Source: Anaspis maculata (lineage: Eukaryota > Arthropoda > Insecta > Coleoptera > Scraptiidae). From it: DNA of 64,000 nucleotides. The stretch spans positions 1 to 64,000 of the forward strand of contig CASBRS010000030.1 in NCBI GenBank assembly GCA_949128115.1, read 5' to 3'. Under the pieces are notes generated by a model. The model did not search any database, had not been told where the DNA came from, and was given only the letters and a program-made list of their open reading frames with translations. Below, piece after piece: positions 53,220-64,000 of the stretch (position 1 is the stretch's first letter; the number at the start of each line of letters is the position of its first letter). Made by a program: the position numbers and the translations under genes.

Positions 53220-56200
53220 ATGTATTTCCCGATAGGGTGGCCGAAAGTCATCAAACTCCCCAAACTGGGGCAGTGGAACGTGAGGCAAATAACCTGCAAC
53301 AGGGACAGGATACTCTTTGCCATTCTGACCGACGACAGTTTCTCGATATGGTTTTGCAAGGTAGGGCTGTTTGGAAATTGTTGGACGGGACGAGACTGAC
53401 GTTTTGGTATTTTGCAGCCGTGCGTTCCGATAGTGTTCCACAGACGCACCCCGCAGTCTCTCGAGAAACTGGGCACGAACGTGCTGGCCGAATGGAAGCC
53501 CGATTCGAGTTCGATTGTGATAGCGGTACGTATAGCCGGACGGTTCGGCGTAACGAATGCTTAATTTGGACGGTTGTGCGTTTCAGACCTCGGAAGGGCA
53601 CCTCCTGTTGTACAAACTGGAGGTGATTGCCGAACAAAAGGGGCTGTACGTCCAGACTGATTCGCCCCATGCAAACTTGAGGCGCGACAGCGCTGAGCTG
53701 TTCATAAAAGAAACTATACCACCACTTCATTTAACTTTGGTAAGTTTAAAAATAAATTTTTGAAAAAAACTAAGAATTTTTGAATTAAAAAAAATTACCC
53801 CCTGATGTTTGGTTTCTATGTAAAATAGAAATGTCTCAATTTTAAGATACAGTAATTTTGTTATGCCAATGTGACCTATTTTTTATTATGCTTTCTCTCA
53901 TTTGACTCATGCTAAATCCGCTACTTTCACATACTATTTGATTATACAGCTTAAAGATTGTATGCTAATTCATTCTGTTTTTAGATTCATGACTTTGTCT
54001 TTGCATAAAAAAATAATGCAAATTGTCATGTTTCACTTAGCTTGATCATGTAACGATATGTAAAAATTGAAATTGACAAAATGGACATGAAAAAAGAATT
54101 TTGATTTGACAATCAGTTATTTCATATTTTTTTCTAGAGTGAAGAAGTGATGGTATGGGATGGAAAAATCACAGGCATTGTCTGCATTACCATGTCCGAG
54201 TTCATGGTCTCCACGACGGAAGGTCACGTACTCAGATATAAATGGGATGGGGTGCAGCATAGAGATTACAATCTCGACTTGAGGAGGATTCCATTCTGTA
54301 TCAACCAACAAGTTTCCAAAGGTTTGTATTTGTGTTGGATTAGTACAAATTCACTACAAAAACTAGGGATCTACTGCGGCGGTTTTTATATCACCACAGG
54401 TTAAGTTTATTGTTTCTGGGCCCAAAGTAAAAGATTTTGCCTGTTGCATCTACAATGATCAGCACTGCTAGTGCTACATACAACCTGTCTACCACTGAGT
54501 ATTGAGTAGCGTGCAATGCTGAGGCAATGCGGCAACCGGAAGTCGAGTTACAACTGCCGAAAACACCTTGAATTTGAAAGTTGACATCAAAGGCCATGTG
54601 TAAAGTTTCTTTTTGGGATTTCTGATTTTTTTTTACTGTGAACAAATCAATTGGGTTAGATTAGATGGTGATGGGGGAAGGGAAAAGGATAGAATATTGA
54701 TTATTCGCGTTGATTTTCATGATTGTCACTTGATGCTTTGTTACAAGGTGCCAAGAATTTTTTCATTTACATACCCAAAATGTAATGGCTCTTTAGAAAA
54801 ATAGTTGCTGCTCCCCATCATTGGTTTCCTAAACAATTTCATTTTTTTTTTATTTCAAATTTGACATTCTATGGCTGAGAGATGATCCTGATCATTCGTA
54901 TAGAAAAGATTTGCTGGAAATTCCTCGCTTTAAAATGATTTGGAAGCGAGAATTTTTTTTTACAATATTTTCCAAAACAGTCTTGAAATTTTCAACACCC
55001 TGTATTTATGTACATAGTAAAATTGAATCGAATTGAATTTGAATCCGAATATACAGGGTGTTCGGGTCTGGTTATTACAAACTTTGAGGGATGATTCCCC
55101 ATCAAAAATAAAGCTGAAAGAACAAAAAACTCATGGTCCTAAAATGCTTCCTTAAAAAGATAAAGGGTGTTGAAGTTTTTCAAATGTTTTTTCACCGTAA
55201 CTTTTGAACCGTTAGACCGATTTCAATCAAATTTGAGCCAAAGCTTAGTCAAATGAGTCTCCATCGAATAATGATACCACAATTCATCAATATTTTCGCC
55301 CCTATTTTCATCTCCCCCGACTATTTTTCAAAATTGTTTATATTTTCGGATTTTACGTTCGGTTTATAAGAAAAAGTTACTCTTGCAAAATTTTGATTAA
55401 GGGCTTCGTTTTCGAGATATTTGGGATTGAAACATTGGAAAACATCTCGAAATCGCCACTTTCCTGAGCCTAAAAATTAAAATTCAAGAAAACTCATGAC
55501 TCGTCAACTGGAATGAGTTTTCTGGGTGTTTTAAGTTGATAAACCACCATTTTCGCTGAGAAACATAAAGTTTTTCAGAAAAAAACAATATGGGTCCTGG
55601 AAAGTGGCGATTTCGTGTTGTTTTTCAATATTTCAAACCCAAATATCTTGAAAATGAAGCCTCTAATCAAAATTTTGTAAGAGCAACTTTTATTTCTAAA
55701 TTGAACGTAGAATCCGAAAATACCAACAATTTGAAAAATGATCAGGGGAGATGAAAATAGGGGCGAAAATAGGGGACAGTCTCCTATTATCTACACCCCC
55801 AAAAATTTTGATGAATTGTGGTATTATTATTCGATGGAGACTCAGTTGACTAAACTTTGGTTCAAATTTGATCAAAATCGGTCCAATGGTTCAAAAGTTG
55901 CGGTGAAAAAACGATTTAAAAAAGTTAACTTCAACACCCTATATCTTTTTAAGGAAGCATTTTAGGACCATGAGTTTTTTGTTCTTTCGGCTTTATTTTT
56001 GATGGGGAATCATCCCTCAGAGTTTGTTATAACCAGACCCGAACACCCTGTATAAATTCATACTACTCACGAGTAATTCCTTCAGCATGTATGATCCTAG
56101 TAAAATGAATTCAAAATTGCAAGGCATCACAGTAAATTGGAAAATGTTGGAAATTTCCCATTTGAAGTAATTTGGAAACGAAAAAATCTCCATAAGGATT

Positions 56201-57505
56201 GTTTCCGTGGTATTTATTCAAAGTCCATAAGCAGGGTAGAAACTTCGACCTGTAAAACAAGTTTCAACTCAAAATTTGTCGTGTTCGGAGCGAAGTTTTC
56301 TGTATTTAAAGTCGAAATTTTGAAATAAAAGTCGAAGTTTTTTGTATTGAAGTGACAATTTTCCGTGTTTGAAGTCTGAATTTGATGTCTGAAGCTGAAA
56401 CTTTTAGATAACAGTTGAAGGTTTTTGAGTTTGAAGTCTAAAGTTTGAGATAAAATCGAAGTATTCTTGTTCAAAGTCGAAGTTTCTCGTGTTTCGAGTT
56501 GAATTTCAGAATAATGGCTAAATTTTCGTATTTCAAGTCGAAATTTCCAGATCAAAGTCGAAGTTCTAAAAGTAGGAGTTTTTTGTGTTCCAAGTCAAGA
56601 TTTTTGTGTTGAAGTCAAAGTTTTCAGTTAAAGTCAAAGTTTTTCAAATTTCAGGTTTTGCGTTTGGGCTACAGTTTCGAGATCAAAGTCGGCATTTATC
56701 ATTTTGAAGTCGAATTTTCAGACTTCAGAGAAGTCAAGGTTTTTCATGTTTCAAGTCGACATTTTTTCGTGTTGATGAAGTCGAAATTTAGAGATAAAAA
56801 TCGAAGGTTTTTGGGCCTGAAGTCGAAATTTCCAGAGAGAAGACGATGTTTTTTGTTTGAAGAAATTTCTCATGTTCCAAGACAAAATTTTTCGTGTTTG
56901 AAGTCAAAGAAATTTCTAGATGAAAATCGAAATATTTAATGCTGAAGTCAATTTTTAAATAAAAGTAAATGTTTTTCAAGTTTCACGTCGACATTTTTTG
57001 TGTCGGAAGTCGAAGTTTACAGGTAAAAATCGAAGGTTTTTGCGTTTGGAGTCAAAATTTCTAGATAAAAATCGAAGTTTTTCAAAGTAGAAGTTTTTCG
57101 TGTTCCAAGCCAAAATTCTTCTTGTTTGAAGTCTAATTTTTGCAGATGAAGTCCAATTTTGTCACATTCCAGGTCGAAATTTCGAGATTGAAGTCGTTGT
57201 TCTATAGATAAAAGTAAAGTTTTATTGTTCGAAGTCGTAGTTTTTCGTGTTGATGGAGTCGAACTTTAGAGACAAGGATCGAAGGTTTTTACGTTTTAAG
57301 TCGAAATTTCGAAACAGAAGACAATGTTTCTTGTTTGAAGTAGGTAAAAGTTTTTGTTTGAAGTCGAAGTTTTCAAAGGTAAAGTACTAAAAGTCAAAGT
57401 TCTCTTGTTTAAAGTCGATTTTTTTCGTGTTCCAAGTTGAGTTCGAGGTCTTAAGGCAAAGTTTTTTGTGTTTTAAGTAAAAGTTTATCGTGTTTAAAGT
57501 CACAA

Positions 57506-57536
<31 letters not shown>

Positions 57537-60500
57537 AATTGAAATTTTTTATATTATTTCAAGTCGAAATTTTGGGATCAAATTGAATTGAATTTTCCAA
57601 TTTGAAGTCGAATTTTTAGATAAAAGTTCAGGTATTTCATGTTTCAAGTGGACATTTTCGTGTTGATGAAGTCAAAATTTAGAAATAAAAGTCGAAGTAT
57701 TCTTCTATTAAGTCGAAGTTTCTCGTGTTCCAAGTTGAATTCAAGATTTATTTTTTCTCATTTTCCTACCAAAAAAGACAAAGACAAAATATTTTTATAA
57801 ATGAATCATCTGGAGAAAACGCGAAGCCTAGCGCCATAGTTGACCTCGGCGCTTTACGTCTCATTGTCTTTTTCATCAAATATTTACGAAATTATTGATA
57901 CGTACTGACAAAGCTAACAGAAAAAAGTATTTCAGAGTGCATCAAAGTACAGAATTTTCTAGGAAATAGCACGACGAAGTGATTTAACTGATCTCGGCGC
58001 TTTGCGCCTCGCGAAATCACCCTTGTCATCTTGTAGGAAATTATTGGTAGTATTGGTACGGAGTGGCAAAGTTGACAAAGAAGAGACTTTTCAACTCTCA
58101 CATCACATCTTCCAGGAGACAGCGATGCGTAGCGTCATAATTGACCCCAGCGCTTTGCCCCTCGAGCGATTGTAAGTTTCATCACATCTTGCCATGAAAG
58201 TATTGTTATGGAGTGATAGACTTTGTTTTTTTTTTTGGTATCATATCTCCTAGGAAATAGCATGACGTAGCATCATAACTGACCTCGGCGCTCTGCGCCT
58301 CGTGGGATATTCTGTTTGACACTCGATTTGATCAAATTTTGCATTCAATTTTTATATTGAATAGGTCTGATGAAGTTGAAAATTGTTACATCACATCTTC
58401 TAGGAAATACCGAGGTCTGATCGACCTCGGCGCTTTGCGCCTCGCAGTGTTGTCCATCTCATCAAATTTTGCAAGAAATTATTGATAGGGGGTAATAAAG
58501 TTCACAAAGTGGCCTCGGCGCTTTGCACCTTGCGAAATCATCGAGAACATCGTATCTTGCAGAAAATTATTGATAACGGAGTGATAAAAATAACAAAGAA
58601 ACGACATTTCTTACACCATATCCTCTACAAAATAGCGAGACCTAGCGCCATAACTGACCTCGGCGCTTTGCACTTCAACTTATTCAACCTAATCTTCGAA
58701 GAAATTGTTGATACCAACAGAGTCAACAAAGAGAATACATTTTTCACATACCGTCCAGGAAATATTAAGGCGTAGCGTCATAACTGATCTCGGCATTTTG
58801 TCCTCGTGATATTATCCATTTCATTCTTCCACATCTTATTGTGAGATTACTGTTAAGGAGTGAAAGACTTCATAAAGAAGTTGTTTATAAATCTCGTGTA
58901 TAGCGTCATCACTGACCTCGGCACCTTGCCGAGTTTTCATGTTATCAAATTTTACAGGTGATTATCGATACTGATATGGACTGTCAAAGTCAACTAAAGA
59001 CATTTTTACACATCAACTCCTAGGAAACGCGATGCGTAGCGTCATAATTGACCTCGGCACGTTGCTCGTCGCGGTATTGTCCATTTTCATTTTTTACATC
59101 GTGTCCTGAAATTATTGTTGCGCGGAGTCAGACTTAACAAAAACATTTTTTTTTTAAATCGCGTGATATAGCGTTATAACTGACCTCGGCGCCCTGCGCC
59201 TCGCGGGACTGTTTTCCTTCTCAAATCTCACAGGTAATTATTGATATTGATACGGAATCGAAAAGTCGACAGAAACATCTTTTACATCTTCTAGGAAATA
59301 GCGAGGCGTAATGTCAAAACCAACCTCCGCTCTTGGCGCCTCGCGAGATTGTCCATTGCATCAAATATTGCAGGATTGCATTTATTGTGTAGCTGACTGA
59401 CAAAGTTGACAAAGAATTGTAGTTCATTCCGTTTATAGAGAATAGCCAGGTCTAGCGCCTTAGCTGACCTTGGCGCTTTACACCTCGCAAGATCGTCCCT
59501 TTCGTCATATGTTCAAGGAAAAATGATTTGAAGTGGCAGAGTTACCAAAGAAAAAATAATTTTGGCTTCTCATCGTCTACGAAATAGTTGGGCCTAACGC
59601 CATAACTGAACTCGACTCTTCGCATTTTGAGAATTTGTCCATTTTATCTCATCTTGTAGAAAATTATCATTACAGAGTGACAAAGATAACAACGAAAGAC
59701 AAAGTCATCATGTTGTGCAAAAATTGATGATACGTACCTGTTGACAAACTTACCAAAGGTCCAAAGGAAAAACATTTTTTGCTTTCTATCTTCTGCGAAA
59801 TAGCGAGGCCCTGACCTCGACGTTTTGCATCTTGCAAATTGGAACATTGAACATTCCACCATCTCATGAAGAAAATAAAAATAATGAGAACAGAGTGAAA
59901 AAATCAAGAAAGAAACGACATTATTTATTTTAGAGACATCTTCTAGGAAGAAGGCGAGGCCTGGTGTCATAGCTGGCCTCGGCGCCTCACGCCTTGCGAT
60001 GTTATCCTTTCCATAGTATGTTTGAAGAAATTAGTGATACGCAGTGATAAAGTCACCAAACGGCAGAGATTTTTGCCGTTTCATCTATAAAATAGCAAGC
60101 CTTGCGTCATATTTGACCTCGGCAATTTGCATCTCGCAAAATTATCTATTTCGTCATACCTTCTAGGTATGATCTTCTCAATGAATTATCATTCATGAAT
60201 AAATTATAACGGAGTGACAACGTTAAAAGATTCGTCATCATGTCTGTCACGGGGCCTCTCATGTTAGCATCCTCCCTGCAACGTTTTTGAAGCTAATCAT
60301 TTTAATTCTATCAAATTATCAATTCAAATACCTTCGAGATTGATTTTTCCAATTGTGGCGGCTGTGATCAGCTGGCATCAATCATTTTTGGACCGGACAT
60401 CTTCGCGAGAATCACTGCTTGATTCGTAATTTTCCGTAAAATTGTACTTTTTAACCTTTCCATCATCATATCTTCGGACCTGATCAAGATATTTGTCCTT

Positions 60501-62740
60501 TTTTATTAAAATCCACAAACAATTTATTCGTATATCAGAAAACATCTTGATTGGCTATGAAATGTATCAGTTGTTACGATATGCGAGAAACTTTCTTATT
60601 TGTGCAAATTTCTTTATACAATCTGCAAAGCAAATGAAGTCAAAGCATTGAAAAAAAAAACATTGAATAAATTCGGCTGTTACTCGCCTTCCGATTGCCG
60701 CATCGCTTCGCTAGTGGCGGACATTGTATTCTACGTTGAAATTTATTTTGCGTAAAAAGACGCTACCGCATTGGGTGGCAGTGTCTGCTGCCACAAATCG
60801 AACGTTAATGCCAACTCTAATTCTAGCCATACCCATCGTTGAAGAAAACACCTACATTACCGACATCGAATACTCTCCATTGGTCGGTGGATTTTCCATA
60901 GTCCTCAACGACGGACGTGCAGCATTCCTTACTGCTTTGTCTTTGAAATTCGATCCTAATGTACGTTCTTCAGGTGCTTCCAATTTTTCAATTGCATTAA
61001 AATATTTTTTCATATTTGCAGCAAGTGCAAGGAATCTGGGCTCAAGGAATCGAAGACGCGACGTGCACCACAATGAATCACAAATACCGTTTGATCACTT
61101 TTGGACGACAGAAGTAAAAAGTTTTTCTCTCAAACTGGTTCTTGAAATTGATTTTTTTTGTCCAAATTTCAGCTCTGAATGTCTGGTGTACTACGTGGAC
61201 GATAGCACCGGCGGCCTTGAGGTTTCCCACAACTGCGTGCTGAGCAGCAAGGATTACCCGGGCGATCCCGGATGCGTGGGACAGGTCTTGTGGACGCCCG
61301 ACGGCTGCGCTCTGGTGGCCTCCTGGACCAGGGGAGGCATAGCGATGTGGTCGACTTTCGGGGCACTCTTGATGTGCTCCTTGGGCTGGGACTACGGCTT
61401 GAACACCGACATACAGCGCTGCAACCCGCTTCGTGTGGCGTCCATGCAGTTCGCCACCGAGGGCTACCAGCTGTGGATGCTGCACAAAGAGCCCGAACAG
61501 ACGGGCGGCGATGGCGACGATTCCGTCCAGAAGACTAGCCTGCTGCAGCTGGATTTCGTCAAAAGTGCTTTAACCATCAATCCGTGCATGGTAAATATTT
61601 CTGTTACTCCATTTCTATATTATTATATTATTTCTATTCAGGGTGTTTCTATTTTAAATCACGTTCTTCCAGAGGATGATAAAAAACAGCAAAGTACGTT
61701 TTTTTTACTGCTGATGCCTTGTGTCAGCGGAAAGCGCATTTCCTAGTGATGACATCTCCCCAATTCGTTAAATGACGGTCTGGCATTTAAAACAAATTGC
61801 GAAAAAAAAAAATCGACAATAACTCAATTGTATTGAGGCATCGTAAATTCTATTCATTCTTTCATACCTCTCTCGTTAATTATTACAACGTAAATATATC
61901 GTTTTTGAATATTTGATAAATACCGCAAGATTTGTGAAAAAAATCTTGCGTTAGCATTGACTTGCGTTGAACTATTTAGATTTGCAAGAGAAACAAACAT
62001 CAGGGAGCTAATGCCCCTTCAGGGATAGTTTAGCTGGTTATGTTTGTTCACGTTATATACCTCAAGTACCTGATCTACATCATCTTGATTTTATCATTTC
62101 AGAGCCACCAAAGTCACTTGTACCTACAAGGCGAGGACAAACTGTACGTCAATTCCGCCGACACCCTGATCAAAATGTTTTCGGAACGGTCCGGCAAAGA
62201 CGACGGCGTTTTCGGCGAATCCGCCGTCACTTTGACGTCGACCTTGGCCGAAGGACGCCAGTGGTTGGTCATCCCGGTTCCGTCCACGTATTCGGCAACG
62301 AACTGGCCCATCAGGGTGAGAGCCTCGGCTTCGATTCTTCCTCATCTGTACATTTTTTTGACCACCAATAATTTTACAGTACTCCGCGATAGACCCAGAA
62401 GGACAAAACATGGCGATAGCCGGCAGAACCGGTCTGGCGCACTACTCCATGCAGACGCGGCGGTGGAAATTGTTCGGCAACGAAACTCAAGAAAAAGACT
62501 TCATAGTTACCGGTGGACTGTTGTGGTGGCGGGATTACATCGTCATGGGCTGTTACAGTTACATAGAGAATGCGGACGAGCTGAGGTTCTACCCGAAAGA
62601 CACGAAATTGGACAATAAATTCGCCAAAGTTGTGGCCGTCCAGGCGCCGTTGCTGCTGATGAACATTCTGGAGGATCAACTCATCACTTTCGGCACCGAC
62701 GCGCACGTGTCTATTTGGACGTTGCGAGAGAACGATAACG
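53220..62740 (+). CDS. Ric1: RIC1, Rab6 GEF complex subunit (5' part)
   Basis: Exons 53,220-53,360, 53,418-53,525, 53,587-53,739, 54,138-54,321, 60,827-60,960, 61,022-61,113, 61,173-61,590, 62,103-62,315 and 62,380-62,740. All joins keep frame, and about 601 codons are present; the rest lies beyond the window. It starts MYFPIGWPK, the family N-terminus, followed by a WD40-like beta-propeller: ILTDDSFSIWF, AEWKPDSSSIVIA, TSEGHLLLYKLE, YSPLVGGFSIVLNDGRAAFLT, WTRGGIAMWSTFGALLMCSLG, then GRTGLAHYSMQTRRWKLFG and VTGGLLWWRDYIVMGCYSY. RIC1 pairs with RGP1 at the Golgi and promotes nucleotide exchange on Rab6 for retrograde transport; the Drosophila homologue Rich also acts in N-cadherin trafficking. 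Introns are mostly 57-510 bp, but intron 4 is 6.5 kb and packed with repeats. Head to head with RBFA. Confidence 0.93.
55054..56050. mobile_element. foldback element F2 in RIC1 intron 4
   Basis: 997 bp, almost wholly palindromic with arms of about 470 bp around 55,553. Ends CAGGGTGTTCGGGTCTGGTT and its complement, with TA directly outside both. Landmarks in both arms: GATGATTCCCCATCAAAAAT, ATGGTCCTAAAATGCTTCC, GGTGTTGAAGTT or its relative, and CAAACCCAAATATCTT or its relative. A fragment of the family lies at 5,380-5,670. Non-coding. Confidence 0.85.
56222..57740 (+). repeat. degenerate AAGTCGAAGTTTT array in RIC1 intron 4
   Basis: About 1.5 kb in which AAGTCGAA(A/G)TTT recurs every 20-40 bp, alternating with AGATAAAA(A/G)TCGAAG, TTTTTCGTGTT and CATGTTTCAAGTCGACA variants. 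Copies are too diverged for a fixed period. A (GA)n microsatellite of about 24 bp lies at 57,511-57,536. Open frames in this block are by-products of the repeat. Confidence 0.85.
57770..60180 (+). repeat. satellite-like array, monomer about 140 bp, RIC1 intron 4
   Basis: Seventeen copies of a core near TGACCTCGGCGCTTTGCGCCTCG, at about 57,841, 57,989, 58,142, 58,280, 58,421, 58,510, 58,654, 58,784, 58,913, 59,049, 59,181, 59,321, 59,464, 59,606, 59,811, 59,973 and 60,114. Most spacings are 128-162 bp. Between cores the order AAATTATTGATA, GGAGTGACAAAG, CATCTTCTAGGAAATAGCGAGG and TAGCGTCATAA recurs. The core holds a hairpin, GGCGC-TTT-GCGCC, in the best-preserved copies. Confidence 0.9.
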
Positions 62741-64000
62741 GTAAGTACCTACTTTATTGCTGGGTGCGGTAGACATCCTGGCTACACCGTGAAAAAATGC
62801 TCTCTCCAAACGAAACAAAACGCAAATGGATGCGCCTCTTAGGGCCAAAACGAACCCACGGTTCTTGATAAACGGAACTCTCAGATTGCTACCACATCGT
62901 ATCACCAGACCAAAACTCCACAGAGACGTGTTTCGCCCCTATATTGGGGTTTATCAGTGCGGAAAGGCATTCTATGATGCCATCACTTGAGCATCAGAAA
63001 GGCAAGGAATGTGATAGAAATTCCACGCAAAGCCAAGCCGTCGCAAGGAGCATGCTCCGCTGAGCTGACTTCTACGAATTTCGAGACTTCGTTGAATTGA
63101 AGATTTTCCCTTATAACAAAACTCACCACTCACCCCCCCCCCTGTATTGTTTGCTTTTGGTCAGAGAGCGACGCGAGAACATGCAAAGAGAGACTGGAGT
63201 TATCTAGAACAAACTCGATTAGTGCCGTTGGGGTCCCCAGAGAGGAAAAGTGAAACACTCGACTCTTTCTCTTGGCGTGGACATGAAGGTGGCAAAGAAT
63301 TTTCAGACACACAGTAGAAGAAGAAACCATGCACAGTGTATAAAATAGGTGTGGCCACTCGAAACAGTAAATCAGTAAGAAGTAACATGAACATAACACA
63401 ACGTAATCCTAAATTTTGGGAAGAGAACCCAAAATACACCCTAACGGACAGTTTATGGAAATGCTCTTGCAAGGCCAACAAAAGCGAAAACACGAGGAAT
63501 GCCCACTACTTGCTCTAAAAGTGGAGAACGGATGCATAACATCCAGCTCTGACGCCAGCTGGAGTAGTATATCTAGAACCTTCACATTCTACTGAGCCAG
63601 CTCAACCGGGGCGGCCAGCCCAGCATGCCTCGTGACTACTGGCCGAAAGTAATGCAAACAGCTCGAACCAATCGCAAACATGCTACTGCCGCCAGAAAGA
63701 GCCCATTCACACTCAATGAATGAATCAAACACTCCCTGAAATAAAAAATAGGTAAAATAAAATCAACAACGAGTAAAGCTCACTCTATTCCACGCGAATT
63801 CCCCACAAAATGGGTGAACCAGGACACAACGTGCATCTTGTAGATCACTGGCCAGCCCTGTCGTGTATTTTACTCCATCCCAATTCTATTCTCGTCTCAA
63901 TTTCCCCCCTCTTCGTCCACTGGTAACAAACCCCTTGTGATAATCGTTGATGTTGTACGAGCCCCGTCTCGTAAACAACACCTTTGTAATCATTGGCTGA
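62741..64000. other. presumed RIC1 intron 9, no exon found
   Basis: The stretch follows the GTAAGT donor of exon 9 and contains no frame that continues RIC1, so the next exon lies outside the window. CGTGTTTCGCCCCTATATTG at about 62,927 resembles a recurring piece of degraded animal transposons, but no coding frame supports a call. Confidence 0.45.

Noticed and set aside
55738..55965. 75-codon frame in RIC1 intron 4
   Set aside because: Lies in an arm of foldback F2 with no coding signature; the mirrored arm shows the DNA is a repeat.
56137..56979. Several frames of 60-113 codons in the AAGTCGAAGTTTT field
   Set aside because: They repeat the same few residues as the tandem motif and occur on both strands.
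57770..60180. CRISPR-like array
   Set aside because: The repeats are spaced at about 140 bp with related spacers and drift strongly; it is a satellite in an animal intron, not a CRISPR array.

Overview
The window looks like 64 kb of insect nuclear DNA, AT-rich and crowded with transposons. The evidence is short spliced genes with GT-AG introns, a Macroglobulin complement-related gene with an LDLa module, an animal RIC1 gene, a tRNA-derived SINE and many animal-type DNA transposons. Repeated GTAGGTAC/TACCTAGG oligomers would fit a hemipteran or lepidopteran, but I cannot place it more closely.

Host genes. Two exons with matching phase at 5.18-6.08 kb start an unrecognised gene (+). Mcr (+) runs from 35.0 to 46.1 kb in eight coding exons, giving 1,790 residues. 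The last two exons of an unrecognised acidic protein (-) lie at 47.2-47.6 kb, tail to tail with Mcr. RBFA, a mitochondrial ribosome-binding factor A (-), occupies 51.85-52.76 kb in three exons and 269 residues. RIC1 (+), the Rab6 exchange-factor partner, starts at 53.22 kb, head to head with RBFA across 459 bp. Nine of its exons are in the window and the gene continues past the end.

Mobile DNA fills most of the rest. From 6.95 to 18.01 kb lie two tandem related elements with CAGGGGGCCAATT ends. The first is split by a 3.6 kb element that can fold into a kilobase-scale cloverleaf of three hairpins. The second is split by several TIR elements. At 18.0-20.0 kb is a truncated, frameshifted Mutator-like transposase fused to a YqaJ-type nuclease. 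From 23.3 to 34.2 kb lies a nest: a long-TIR element coding a FEN1/XPG-like nuclease (best fit: the Academ superfamily) contains a non-autonomous element with the same kind of ends and a Ty3/gypsy retrotransposon with identical 253 bp LTRs. A second, decayed copy of the nuclease element sits in Mcr intron 1. A SINE with a perfect 13 bp target duplication lies just behind Mcr. RIC1 intron 4 (6.5 kb) holds a foldback element and two tandem-repeat fields, one with a monomer of about 140 bp and a GGCGC-TTT-GCGCC core.

Exon joins were made by eye from GT-AG sites, frame continuity and family resemblance. Repeat edges are exact only where a target duplication is quoted.
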